Source: Meghimatium bilineatum (taxonomy: Eukaryota > Mollusca > Gastropoda > Stylommatophora > Philomycidae). Taken from it: a stretch of DNA of 64,000 nucleotides. The stretch spans positions 17,997,173 through 18,061,172 of the forward strand of contig CM067311.1 in the NCBI GenBank assembly GCA_034231615.1, in the 5' to 3' direction. Shown one piece after another: positions 20,700-32,314 of this stretch. The notes under the pieces were generated by a model. The model had not been told where the DNA came from and made no database searches. It saw only the letters and a list, made by a program, of their open reading frames with translations. The translations under genes were made by a program, and so were the position numbers. Each line of letters starts with the position of its first letter. The stretch's first letter is position 1.

Positions 20700-22200
20700 A
20701 ATACACAAGACATTTTCAACGTTTCGAACCGTTACGACTTTCTAGAGAATATATAAAGCAAACTGAACAACAACTAAATCAGTAAAAACAATGTTACCAC
20801 CACACATGCACTAGATACATTATTGACATGTAAGCAATACGAAGTTCAAGGTGACAATGATGTATATGGAAACATGTAGTCATGGAAGCAGGTTTTGTTG
20901 AAAATTGGACGGGATATGATAACGGATATAATAAATTATTACCCAATACAACATGGATAGCAGTACAATAAGGACCATACCAACACAAATTTAAACAAAT
21001 TAATTTTTGGAGTTACGTCCAAAAGCTTGAGGCTACCAAACTAAAAAATAAATCAATTTTCAAGAGCGTGCTAATTAATTTGTCATCCATGGTGCAAGAT
21101 CTGAGGGCAGTGACCTGGATATGGAGGGTATCATGATGACCATCACCATTGAAATGATTGGTGACAGTCAGGGGTGTGTTTTCTATGTTTTATGGCATAA
21201 AGTGCCTACAGAAACGGTCACTCAATCGTAAGCCCGTTTCACCTATATACTTCTTGTCGTAATATTTACATATGATAACGTAAATGACATTATGGGATTC
21301 ACATGTAAAGGCATCATCGAAAGTAAAAGTGGCCTTAGGAAATGTAACAAAGCGGATCTGAACTACATAGGGCCATGTGTAACAACGACCACGTATGCAA
21401 CGAATAGTGCCGAAGTGAACAGGAACATAACACCTGAGGTAACCGATGATGTCATTGATAACAAAGATGTCATTAGGATTTTTTTCACACATGTAGGCAA
21501 TCAAAGTAAAGTCCTGGAAATCGGTACGACTTCAGAATCAGACTGGAAAAGTGAATAATCCTTGAACAGGATTGCACGGACAGTAGAGTTATGGAGATGA
21601 AAAGTAAGGACAAGTTTAACTCTATCAGAGGAGGATAAAGTACCCAGAGTATTAGTCAAGGTATCAAGTCGAGATAACGTACAGATACGAAGGCATGTCG
21701 ATGAAAGGACACTGTCAGGAATCGAACATCTACGAAAGAAATCAATCATCTCAGAGGATTTATCAAGAAAGTCATCATCGTCACTACATAAGCGACGAAG
21801 ACGAAGAAGCTGGCAGAATGGCAGAGAGTTGCGACAAGCAGGAGGATGAGAAGAAGTGTAGAGCAGAAAACCAATGTGCATCAGTAGGTTTGTAGTAAAT
21901 AGATGTGCTGAGGTAAGGGGGATGAATAGTTACAATAACGTCAAGAAAGTTGACAGAAGTAGTAGAGATGTTAGATGTGAATTGAATAGCAGACAATAAT
22001 GTCAAGAAAGTTGACAGAAGTAGTAGAGATGTTAGATGTGAATTGAATAGCAGGGTTAAAATTGTTGATAAAGTTGATGAAGCGAGACTATTCTGTTTCG
22101 AGCATGTCAGTAATACCTATACCATCATTAATACATCTATGAAATAGTATTGGAAATGGACCTTCATAAGTCTCTCAAACCTGATATTCAAGACACTGCT
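20700..22200 (-). pseudogene. Penelope-like element: RT 3' part, GIY-YIG domain and 3' terminal motif
   Basis: On the minus strand from 22200, the translation gives LFHRCINDGIG, where active relatives have a Y-x-D-D-like catalytic core; here the second residue pair reads N-D (about 22121-22135). It is followed by NPAIQFTSNISTTSVNFLDV, then STSIYYKPTDAHWFS, then LRLRRLCSDDDDF, the Penelope RT thumb. Further on come CESHNVIYVIICK and KKYIGETGLRLSDRF (about 21200-21300), the GIY-YIG endonuclease signature, and TPLTVTNHFNGDGH to about 21075. Stops and frameshifts, and a roughly 58-bp tandem duplication at 21938-22050, make it non-functional. The motif with cgtaacggttcgaaacgtt at 20712-20745 lies downstream on the same strand. 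Such elements copy themselves by reverse transcription and use the GIY-YIG domain to cut target DNA. Confidence 0.88.
21938..22050. repeat. Direct duplication inside the Penelope-like element
   Basis: Two tandem copies of a roughly 58-bp segment with landmarks gtcaagaaagttgacag and gatgttagatgtgaattg. It breaks the reading frame. Confidence 0.9.
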
Positions 22201-22209
22201 TCTATTTGC

Positions 22210-22375
22210 CATTACTCATGTTATTCTACTTGACACAACTAACGTTATTCTACCTAACACAATTGACGTTATTCGTAACACAATTTACCTTACTCTACTT
22301 GGCACAACTAAACGTTATTCTACGTAACAACTTAGTTATTCTACTTTACACAACTAAACTTTATTCTACTGTGGA
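22210..22375. repeat. Degenerate minisatellite, unit about 26-30 bp
   Basis: Repeated words cgttattctac and acacaacta with variable spacing. Confidence 0.65.
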
Positions 22376-22464
22376 CAAGAAAACAAGGAAATAAATATAT
22401 AGACGCATGCTTGCTAATAGTTCTTTTTGTTGTATGGTGTTCGTACATCGTATTCGCTTTAGTG

Positions 22465-22736
22465 CGGCGGTTCTCAACTTAATTTCTCCCTGGCACTCTT
22501 TTAGAATAATGTTTCCTAGTACAGCCTGGAACTTAACTAAAGCTTCCTAATTATCTCCAGAACTTACTAATATATTTCTTATTAAATATGATTTAATGCA
22601 TCACCTTCCTCCCCCTCCCCCACAAGACGAATCTGCACCCCGGCCCCAGAATTTAAATTATTTTCCCATGGTACTCTTATGATATAAACTGTAGTGTACT
22701 CAGGTGGAGACATATGGTCCATGTTGAGAACCATTT
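22465..22736. mobile_element. hAT-type MITE (old copy)
   Basis: Terminal sequences ggcggttctcaactt at the left and gttgagaacca at the right are inverted repeats of the CAGTGGTTCTCAACC type typical of hAT transposons. The 8-bp flanks match at only about five positions, so the insertion is old or the ends are misplaced by a base. No coding capacity. Confidence 0.6.
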
Positions 22737-22954
22737 ATCTTAGAGGACTGAAGGTTTTCTCTATGAAATAAGGTGGCCAGTTCCTTGTTTTTAACCTCTC
22801 CGCGGGACGACCGATCAATATACTTCTCTGGTTAAATGCCTGGGATCGACTTGACATTTGAAATGATGAAGTCTGCTGGAGACTTACATGTCGTCTACTG
22901 ACGGAGAGTCAGCAATTTTATTTTCAGTTGATCTTCCACGTTGAGAAAACATCA

Positions 22955-23226
22955 GTTTTCTTCTGTGTTCGTTCTCAAACTCCTGCAGATTAGCAGGATG
23001 TAGTTTGGACAACGGAATGAACTGTATCGTAGTATGTTGTTTTGCAGTGATATCTACGCTATTTAGTCTGACACACTCGATTTCAGTATGGTTTTTGAGT
23101 TATTTTGGTCCTATATGGAATATGACGATTAACTTCACACCAGAACCTCCTTAGTCGCTTATTACGAGACGAATGGAAGGTAAACAGTGTTGCTAGTCTT
23201 TGTCCCCTTTCGGGCAATACATAGGT
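22955..23226 (-). mobile_element. SINE A copy 4
   Basis: Minus-orientation family member with landmarks gttctcaaactcctgcag and ttagtcgcttattacgag. Flanks gaaaacatca (22945-22954) and gaaaacgtca (23227-23236) form a 9/10 target duplication. Confidence 0.8.
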
Positions 23227-23333
23227 GAAAACGTCACTAAAAATCAACTTTGGAACAAAGAATGGGACTACTAGTAACATTACATAGTCACAATGAACAC
23301 TCAACTATCTGAAAGGCCTGTTAGATCAGGAAG

Positions 23334-23366
23334 AGAGAAAAGGGGGTACTTTTCCCCCTTTTCTCT
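23334..23366. repeat. Perfect 13-bp hairpin
   Basis: agagaaaaggggg and cccccttttctct separated by 7 nt. Followed by unique sequence; role unknown. Confidence 0.8.
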
Positions 23367-23461
23367 ATCCACAGCTGCGGGTCTTCACTCTTGGGGAGAC
23401 TATTTGAAAAAACTATCATACTATATTTTTTTCTTCCTTTAAGGAGTTACAATGAGTATTC

Positions 23462-23880
23462 TACAGGGAGTATTCTATAGGGAGTGTCCTACTGGTAGTG
23501 TTCTACAGGGAGTATTCTACAGGGAGTATTCTACAGGGAGTATTCTACAGGGAGTATTCTACAGGGAGTATTCTATAGGGAGTATTCTATAGGGAGTGTA
23601 CTACTGGGAGTGTTCTACAGGGAGTATTCTACAGGGAGTATTCTATAGGGAGCGTCCTACTGGGAGTGTCCTACTGGGAGTGTTCTACAGGGAGTATTCT
23701 ATAGGGAGTGTCCTATTGGGAGTATTCTACAGGGAGTGTCCTACTGGAGTTTTCTACAGGGAGTGTCCTATTGGGAGTATTCTACAGGGAGTATTCTACA
23801 GGGATTGTCATAATGGGAGTATTCTACAGGGAGTGTCCTACTGGGAGTATTCTACAGGGAGTGTCCTACAGGGAGTGTTT
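23462..23880. repeat. 14-bp minisatellite
   Basis: About 29 copies of agtattctacaggg with tgtcctactggg variants. Three units equal 42 bp, so apparent protein repeats of 14 residues appear. They are not genes. Confidence 0.93.
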
Positions 23881-23974
23881 GGTAGACTTTTCCTGTTTTA
23901 AAAATACTTATATATTCCGATATACGTGTTTTGAGTAAGTGGGCATGATGCAGGAGGTGTGAGGTGTTCTTGCC

Positions 23975-24180
23975 TAGATTATACAAGTAAATTCACGTAG
24001 GAAACAAGAGGATAAATTAAACATTCTTGAGACTAACGAGAATTGAGCCAGTCCTTTCTAACGACGCCGAATCGCCTTGCAACTCAAGTAAAGTGGTTGT
24101 TTTTCTGTTTACTCGAGTTGCAAGGCCATTTGATGTCGTTAGGACTGACTGGTTCAATTACCGTTAGTCTTATGAATGTA
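23975..24180. mobile_element. Short foldback element FB3 with about 70-nt arms
   Basis: The segments about 24017-24090 and 24103-24177 are near reverse complements separated by about 14 nt. Left arm: cattcttgagactaacgag, gccagtccttt, cgccttgcaactc. Right arm: gagttgcaaggccattt, actggttcaattaccgt, cttatgaatg. The outer sequence (atacaagtaaatt at 23982) matches the ends of FB1 and FB2. It is a compact derivative of that family that can fold into one long hairpin. Confidence 0.8.
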
Positions 24181-24183
24181 TAG

Positions 24184-24280
24184 ATTAATGTAGTCTTATA
24201 CATTGAAATATATGGACGTTGTGTCTAGTATTTGTGTCTAGTTTAATATAGTGTTATACATTGAAATATATGGACGTTAC
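24184..24280. repeat. Tandem duplication of about 54 bp
   Basis: Two copies sharing ttatacattgaaatatatgg and acgtt. Confidence 0.8.
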
Positions 24281-24344
24281 GGAAGGTTTCTTATCCAGCT
24301 GTCACATAGAGCAACATTTATCAAGAAAAGCGGACTTGTATGTA

Positions 24345-24580
24345 TCAGATGAGTGAGCAGTCCCGCATCACACCGCGTCCATGTACCACGGTCCCCCATC
24401 ACACTGCATCCATATACCACGGTCCCGCATCACACTGCATCCATGTACCAATGTCCCGAATCACACTGCATCCATGTACCACGGTCCCGCATCACACTGC
24501 ATCCATGTACCACGGTCCCGCATCACACTGCATCCATATACCACGGTCCCGCATCACACCGCATCCATGTATCACAGTTA
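24345..24580. repeat. 31-bp minisatellite
   Basis: About seven units with landmarks cggtcccgcatcacactgc and atccatgtacca. Confidence 0.93.
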
Positions 24581-25529
24581 AGGTTTGTTCTTTTTTGCCT
24601 CAATTCAACATCCATACAGTCTCTTACGGCGGAACAATTGTGAGTTGTCTTTATACTTTACTTAGCTTTCTAGGACTTACAGTTGTCTTGGACTTAGCTT
24701 GTATGTACTAGGACATGCTTTGTATTATGCCACTTATGGCATACTTAAGTCATACTTAAATCTCCATGTGATTTTGTCGGGGGGGGGGGGCTAGATTATA
24801 ACGTGGAACTTTAAAGTCAAACTCCGATGCTTAACACATAGAACAATAATAAGACACTCGTTTTCCCTAGTTCTTGAAGAACTCGCACAATCAAAGGAAC
24901 AGCAGTCGTAACAAAATTTCTTATCAACACAGGCCGCAACACATTTCTTCTTATTCACGAACTTCTTCTACCCTCGACAGTGATAGAACCCTCGCAATAG
25001 TCTTGTCAAGCACAGAACATATTTTATTTATGTTACATTGTATCCGTGTGGTACAGAGTTCATCTCGGATAGTGAATTTACCATGCCCAATTTATGCCTA
25101 AATTATGTATGCGACAACTCTTAGAGCAATGGCAACTACATAACTCAAATATTGCTTAGGGAATGTTCATACATGACTTACTACAACAGTTAGGGGAGAG
25201 AGAGTCTGAAAGTTTGACAGTTGTTAACAAGGGGAGGGGGGTGTGATAAATGATAATGTCAACAATACTGTTTTATTAATACACCAATTAAATTGTTTAC
25301 AAAAATTTGGAATAATCTGACAAAAATCTCGTAGTTTTCTTCCTGCTTTATCCGTAAAACATTTTGTTTTAAGGCGGGGGGGGGGGTTGACACAATTAAA
25401 CAGGGGTGTCCCTGAATTCTTGACAGTTTGTTAACTGGGAGGAGGGTAGGGGGTTAAAATTGGCATAAGATTGTGGACGTAATGTATGGGCAACCCTCTA
25501 GTAAATCCTGTAGTCAAACATACTAGGTA
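24581..25529. other. No gene; two poly-G runs
   Basis: G-runs at about 24780-24790 and 25377-25387. The remainder is unique AT-rich sequence. Confidence 0.5.
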
Positions 25530-25808
25530 GCTCCGCCAAGTGTAGGTATGCTAAGGTGTTCTTTACGTCCAGTTTAGGTATGCTAAAGTTTTCTCTACGT
25601 CCAGTTTATGTATGCTAAAGTTTTCTCTACGTCCAGTGTAGGTATGCTAGATTGTTGGCTACGTCCAGTGTAGGTATGCTAAGGCGTTCTCTACGTCCAG
25701 TGTAGGTATGCTAAGGTTTTCTCTACGTCCAGTGAAGGTATGCTAAGTTTTTCTCTACGTCCAGTGTAGGTATGGTAGATTGTTGGCTACGTCCAGTGTA
25801 GGTTTGGT
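25530..25808. repeat. 32-bp minisatellite
   Basis: About nine units with landmarks tacgtccagtgtaggtatg and ctaaggttttctc; some carry tagattgttggc instead. Confidence 0.9.
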
Positions 25809-25949
25809 TACTATGTCTTTTTGTATTAAATTGCATTATTATGCATGCAGGAGAGACCACTATACCGGACATGTATTGTCATGTATCCATGCTGTATATC
25901 CACAAATATAAAACAGGACTCTTTAGTTCGTTGAGAATGTCATCCACAT

Positions 25950-26275
25950 ATAAGTACCTGAACTCTTTTGTTCGGTGTGAGTGTAACCCACATATAAGAA
26001 CCTAATTGGCATCCACACATAATAATCCAATTGTCATCCACACATAAGAACCCAATTGTCATCCACACATAAGAATCCAATTGTCATCCACACATAAGAA
26101 TCCAATTGTCATCCACAAATAAGAACCCAATTGTCATCCACGCATAAAAATCCAATTGTCATCCACACATAAGAACCCAATTGCCATCCACACATAATAA
26201 TCCAATTGTCATCCACACATAATAATCTAATTGTCATCCACACATAAGAAGCCAATTGTCATCCACATATTTTCC
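25950..26275. repeat. 25-bp minisatellite
   Basis: About 12 units with ccaattgtcatccacacat and aagaac or aataat. Confidence 0.92.
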
Positions 26276-26994
26276 AACAAACCGTTTCGAACATTACGAA
26301 CTATGAATTCATAGAGATAAGAACTGCCTTGTGTCCACTGAAGGCAGTTTCTCAACACGACCACGGAATGTCAACGTTGAGTTACATTTACTGCAAAGAT
26401 CTCTCCAGTATTAGCGTCTGCGGACTAGTCATTCCAACTGGCTGACCTTTGATATATTTGGTATTCAGTGGGTACTAATAGGACTAGGTGTCTGCTGGAC
26501 AGAATGAGAAATGTGTTTAACCAGCAAGCTACGGGAACCAGCTGTATGCATACACTTACATATTTGCTTGAGAAGACTGAGCGCATGTTGTAATTCCGGA
26601 ATGATGTTATTGTGTCTTATTAGAAATATTCAATAACAATCAATGACTTAGTCATCCGTGCTTTCAACTGGTTGGCGACAAAGAGTATCTGAAAGTTATC
26701 AATGAAACGTTCAGACCAATCGTATCAGCCAAGGTCAGTGACTCACTCAAGCCGGTTGGTAACGGAGAGAGGAATGGGTTCAAACTCCCCCTTAGGAAAT
26801 CAGAAGATCATAGTTTTTACTAGGAAGCAAGCCAAAAATAGTTATAACACCCCTTCCCACCCCCCATTTTCGATTCGTGATTTTCACAAGAGATCACAAA
26901 AAGGATCATAAAAATCACAAAAAAGAAAGTTATCTACGAAAACATTTTCTTATATACACCCCAATCTTTGCAACATACGCACATGTGACCCTGA
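26276..26994. other. No gene; possible tRNA-like SINE head near 26735-26795
   Basis: gggttcaaactccc at about 26776 resembles a B box, preceded at a plausible distance by agccggttggtaacgg. No second copy was found, so I do not call it a SINE. Confidence 0.35.
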
Positions 26995-27860
26995 ACTCTC
27001 AACATATCATTGACTCTGACAATAAATGGCAATATTACACTGTACTCTCAACAATCTGACTCTGACAATAAATGACAATATTACACTGTACTCAAACAAT
27101 CTGACTCTGACAATAAATGGCAATATTACACTGTACTCTCAACAATCTGACTCTGACAATAAATGACAATATTACACTGGACTCTCAACATACTGATTGA
27201 CAATAAATGACAATATTACACTGTATTCTCAACATACTGACTCTGACAATAAATGACAATATTACACTGGACTCTCAACATACTGACTGACAATAAATGG
27301 CAATATTACACTTGACTCTCAACATACTGACTCTGACAATAAATGACACTCTTACACTGGACTCTCAACATACTGACTCTGACAATAAATGACAATATTA
27401 CATTGGACTCTCAACATACTGACTCTGACAATAAATGACAATATTACACTGGACTCTCAACATACTGACTGACAATAAATGGCAATATTACACTGGACTC
27501 TCAACATACTGACTCTGACAATAAATGACAATATTACACTGGACTCTCAACATACTGATTGACAATAAATGACAATATTACACTGGACTCTCAACATACT
27601 GACTCTGACAATAAATGGCAATATTACATTGGACTCTCAACATACTGACTCTGACAATAAATGGCAATATTACACTGGACTCTCAACATACTGATTGACA
27701 ATAAATGACAATATTACACTGGACTCTCAACATACTGACTCTGACAATAAATGACAATATTACACTGGACTCTCAACATACTGACTGACAATAAATGACA
27801 ATATTACACTGGACTCTCAATATATCATTGACTCTGACAATAAATGACAATATTGCACTG
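26995..27860. repeat. Minisatellite of 46 bp with shorter variants
   Basis: About 19 units with landmarks actctcaacatactgact and ctgacaataaatgacaat then attacactgg. Variants lacking four bases (ctct) alternate irregularly with full units. Confidence 0.95.
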
Positions 27861-28530
27861 ACCTTAGCACAAATTTATTGTCTAACTTTAAGATAACGTT
27901 TTCTATTTCGTCAACCAATTGATTTTTGTGTTCTGCTAAGGAAATAAAATTAGTTATTTTTTTCTTTAAAATTAATTTCTGGATAATACAAATTCAATTA
28001 GTTTTTTAACCTCTTGTTCTTCCAAATTATATTACATAATATTTTTTTTTCGTATACTGTTATCTCCCCTTGTTAAGATTTCGCATTTTTCTGTGAAATC
28101 TATTAAGAACTATGTATGTATTTTGTTCAATATGTCTGCAGACATAGCACAGGGCATAATATGTTGTTCTTAATTCAAATTCTAGTCATATGGTGAATAT
28201 TGTGCACATACACTAACATACAATCGACTTTCCTATCGACTTCAGCGAACAAAAATCTGAAAATTGTCATTTTGGCATTTTTCCATTCGAAAATCAATTA
28301 TGATAACCAAGTTTCCAGAAATATTGATATCTTCAAATATCGTGTTCAGATGTCTAGGTTCTTATGTATGAGGAGATTTTATGTGGAGATAAATGAGGAA
28401 GATATCCCTGACTTGCGACAACAACTGCAGATTGTTTAAATTAACGATTGACGAGATGGTATGAAGAGATGAGAGAAAATTATGAGGAAAATTCTCACGT
28501 TACTGGACATACTTTATGCTTGAGGTAGGC
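27861..28530. other. No recognisable gene
   Basis: The 79-codon frame at 28200-28439 (+) has no motif I recognise. AT-rich. Confidence 0.5.
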
Positions 28531-28812
28531 TTTCTTTCTTCTTCTTCAGCGTTAGCTCTCAAGCTCCTGCACGTCAGCAGGATGTAGTCCGGAGAACGGA
28601 ATGCGTTGTGTCATGGTTTACAGGATTGCTGCGATATCTGCGGCTTTCGGCCTGATACATCCTACTTCAGCATGGCTTTGGGTCACTGGCCCTATATGGG
28701 ATGGGACAGCCAACTCCATCACATAACCTTCTTAGTCGCCATGTACGACATGCATGGAAGGTAAACAGTGTTGCTATTCTTTACTCACCTTTCGGGCCCG
28801 ACAACACATGGG
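28531..28812 (-). mobile_element. SINE A copy 5
   Basis: Minus orientation, near full length, with ttcttcttcagcg at the left and cgggcccgacaacacat at the right. The flanks share a ggctttctt / ggcctttctt imperfect duplication. Confidence 0.82.
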
Positions 28813-28914
28813 CGGCCTTTCTTTTATTTTGCAGATGATTTTAAGCCTAATATTTTATATTTATACTTAACGTGGTCAGTTTTTAAGGGATTATGTTGTA
28901 TGTACCATTCAGTT

Positions 28915-29085
28915 CAACTGTCAATCCTACTGTTATATTCTATATAACGAAACTGTCCTCCTACTATTATATTATATAATGTGAAACTGCCAATCCTACT
29001 ATTATATTATATATTGTGAAACTGTCGATCCTACTATTATATTCTATATTGTGAAACTGCCAATCCTACTATTATATTTTACTTG
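28915..29085. repeat. Minisatellite, unit about 36 bp
   Basis: Four to five units with gtgaaactgccaatcctac and tattatattctatatt. Confidence 0.85.
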
Positions 29086-29204
29086 ATGACACGGGTTACA
29101 ACAATTGAAACCGAGAATGGTTTGGAATTACTGGAAGAAATGTTTAGTTCGTGTGACATCAGTACATCTCTGTAAGAACTCAACACAAAGAGAAGTTGCT
29201 GCTG

Positions 29205-29638
29205 CCTACTGGTGAGAAATGTATAGCGTCATGCCTACTGGTGAGAAATGTATAGCGTCATGCCTACTGGTGAGAAATGTATAGCGTCATGCCTACTGGT
29301 GAGAAATGTATAGCGTCATGCCTACTGGTGAGAAATGTATAGCGTCATGCCTACTGGTGAGAAATGTATAGCGTCATGCCTACTGGTGAGAAATGTATAG
29401 CGTCATGCCTACTGGTGTGAAATGTATAGCGTCATGCCTACTGGTGAGAAGTGTATAGCGTCATGCCTACTGGTGAGAAATGTATAGCGTCATGCCTACT
29501 GGTGAGAAATGTATAGCGTCATGCCTACTGGTGAGAAGTGTATAGCGTCATGCCTATTGGTGAGAAGTGTATAGCGTCATGCCTACTAGTGAGAAGTGTA
29601 TAGCGTCATGCCTACTGGTGAGAAGTGTATAGCGTCAT
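29205..29638. repeat. 29-bp minisatellite, highly homogeneous
   Basis: Fifteen units with landmarks ctactggtgagaaatgta and tagcgtcatgc. The right third carries gagaagtg instead of gagaaatg, suggesting local spread of a variant. Confidence 0.97.
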
Positions 29639-29640
29639 AA

Positions 29641-30647
29641 GATTGCAGAGAGGGATACAATTATTTTTGAAAGGAGTATTCAAGATTGCAAAGATTACGG
29701 AAGAACATAGTTGTTTTTCGTGCCAGAAGAACAGCTAAATACCGACATGCAGGAAAGAATACACAGAAATGCAAAGAATACAAATAAATGCACAGTTTTT
29801 CATGCATCAAGATGCTCCATAAAAGATTAATCAAAAAATGAAGGTACAATAAATAAAATCGCATAAATAATGTGACAAGAAAAGCAGTAATGTAGAAAAA
29901 CAATTCATAACATGGATAAATTACAGTTGTTCTGAATAACTACCAATTCAGGAGACAAAGGAGATTTATTGTAGTCTATCTTCTTGTTTGAGACACACTT
30001 TATTTGATTTCTGAATGCAAAGTTATACTCGAGAGGCTACTTACCCAACCAATCAGTATTCAATCCAAGAATTTGAATTTCATCCGTTTTGTGCTCGTAA
30101 GAAGATATTTGATTAAACGTCGATTCGGTCTGTCTTTTCTGTGATCTGTAAAAGGATATAACTATTTTCGTATTTCTTATAGGTATAAATTTTACTTCAC
30201 ATGCCGCGTGACGGGTTAGCACTGGAGTATCTTAGGCTAAGGTAGTAAACCCCTGTAGAATATCCGATGTGGAAACTATAAGACCGTCCACGGTGTATTA
30301 AACCAAATACTGACATCTCATACAGTTCTAATTGTTTCCAAGAACATTAATATTCTCTTTCCCTTAGAATTAATAAACAGAGGTGAGAGGGGTGTTAGTG
30401 CAAATGGGCAAAGCACTTTCTCCATAAAATCTGATTAAGCAGTCATGTGTTAAATGTAGTGATTATGTGTCTCTGCAATTTACACTAGTCTGCTTGCTGG
30501 CCATCTGTATAGGGGTAACAGGTTATATCATAATTATCATCATATTTTACTGCAGTTCTAATTAATATCTGTTATTTGTACACACACACACAAATGTATT
30601 ACTCCTATCTCAACGTATCAACTATAGACACGATCATCCATATAGGC
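29641..30647. other. No recognisable gene
   Basis: Unique AT-rich sequence; short (CA)n at about 30580-30592. Confidence 0.5.
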
Positions 30648-31417
30648 TCTTCTCTTCTTCTTCTGCGTTCGTTCTCAAACCTTACAGATCAGCAGGATGT
30701 AGTCCAGAGAACGGAATGCGTTGTGCCATGGTTTACAGCAGGGGTCGGCAACCTAAGGCACGCGTGCCACACTTAGCACGCCAAGCAATTTCAAATGGCA
30801 CGCAGACTCTTCACGTTTCCTGTATAAAATGGATTATAAATCATAGGAAAGCAGTGCTAAATCCACAGCGTACTAGTTTAACGCCTGAACATTCAGAAAA
30901 TTGTGTCAAACTCAGAGTGACAAAGTATGAAGTCGATATTGAGCAATTGGCCAAGACCATGCAAGGGCAAGGCTCCCATTAATAATAAAAACACTTTTTT
31001 TTTAATCTGTCAAGAAACTCTATTTCTGTTAATGTTGTTTACAACTTTACATATTATTGAATATCACTATATATTAATTAATTAAAATATAAAAATTAAA
31101 TATATGGTAAAATCAGAATATTGGCCTCGACTTGTATAAAATGATATGTGATGTTGGCACTCTGAATCATTTGAAACCTTAAGTTGGCACACAGTTAGCA
31201 AAATGTTTACGACCCCTGGTTTACAGCATTTTGTGATATATGCGCCTTTCGGCCTGACACATCCGACTTCAGCATGGATTTGGGTCACTGACCCTATATG
31301 GGATGGCGCAGCCAACTCAATCCCATAACCTCCTTAGTCGCCTCGTACGACATGCATGGAAGTTAAACAGTGTTGCTATTCTTTGCTCCTCTTTCAGGCC
31401 ACGACAACACACGGGCG
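30648..31417 (-). mobile_element. SINE A copy 6, split by a hAT MITE
   Basis: The left part (30648-30738) and right part (31219-31417) together make one SINE A in minus orientation, with the break inside the landmark ggtttacagcat. Removing 30739-31218 plus one 8-bp duplication restores continuity. Confidence 0.9.
30739..31218. mobile_element. 480-bp hAT-type MITE with 8-bp TSD
   Basis: Begins caggggtcggcaacc and ends acgacccctg, terminal inverted repeats of the hAT type. Flanked by perfect gtttacag at 30731-30738 and 31219-31226, the expected 8-bp target duplication. The interior has no transposase motif; the 30716-30982 open frame runs across the element border and is not a gene. Confidence 0.93.
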
Positions 31418-31544
31418 ATCCATAAAGACTGAGTCAAAACAATATTAATTATTATAAGACAAGGGACGGCCCACCCACACATATAGAGTTATCATTTATA
31501 TTCTGTCAAATATATGTATATATTAGAAACTACTATGTATGCAG

Positions 31545-31665
31545 TGTGGCTCATATTTGACAGTTTAGAGCGTTGGTATCACATCCGTGAGGTTCAGGGT
31601 TCAGCTCGCAATACGGGCTGGGATTTTCTGTCAACGGATAAAGTGAAAAAACTCACCCTGTGCAT
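31545..31665 (+). mobile_element. tRNA-derived SINE head (third type)
   Basis: gcgttggtatcacatccgtg precedes ggttcagggttcagctcgc, resembling a tRNA with a degenerate B box, then tacgggctgggattttctg. Only one copy was seen in the window, so the family is inferred. Confidence 0.5.
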
Positions 31666-31669
31666 TACA

Positions 31670-32140
31670 TGGCGACAGCATGAGCATACGATCTTTATCA
31701 CACAGTTACAAACATGGACAGGTCATTTGGGCAGGTCATTTGGGTATGTATGCCAGACTATCGCCTGCCAAAGATACTTCTCTATGGTGAGCTGGAGAAG
31801 GGTAAAAGATCTCAAGGTGGCCAAAAGAAGCGCTACAAGGACTCGTTAAAGACCTCACTAAAAGCGTTTGAAATAGATCAAGACACATGGGAAGAACTTG
31901 CACAAAATAGATCTACAAGGCGCTCCACAATCAAAAAGAGCGCATCACCTTGTGAAAAGATAGAACTGCTGCAGCCCAACAGCGAAGAGTAGCTATAAAG
32001 TCACGTATGGAATAAAATCCGTCTACAGTGGTCATTCCATGTCCGAACTGTGCAAGAGCATTTATAACTCGAATAGGGCTCATTAGCATTCTACGAACTT
32101 TTATACATGGTCATAATTCTAACTGAATTTTCAAAAGTGT
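31670..32140 (+). pseudogene. LINE group LE, second C-terminal copy
   Basis: Encodes DYRLPKILLYGELEKGKR, then GGQKKRYKDSLKTSLKAF and DTWEELA, as in the copy at 13030-13395. After residues SACPC-like (SASPCEK) a frameshift and stop interrupt it. The finger region follows in other frames (CPNC equivalent at about 32040 and RIGLIS near 32075), with the last His region altered. The reverse transcriptase domain is missing. Confidence 0.8.
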
Positions 32141-32314
32141 ATGTAAAAAATGGTCATCATCACTTGTGAACACACTCAAACATGGAGTTTTTTTATTATT
32201 TGACATTTGACTATGTATGCAAGGTTCATATGTAAGGCAATGGAAAAAAACGGTTGAAAAGGCATAGATGATTAAATTCATTGTACTCGGATTTAACCAT
32301 ATGTAATTATCCCT

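Noticed and set aside
29205-29638. CRISPR-like 29-bp repeat
   Set aside because: Direct head-to-tail units with no spacers: a minisatellite.
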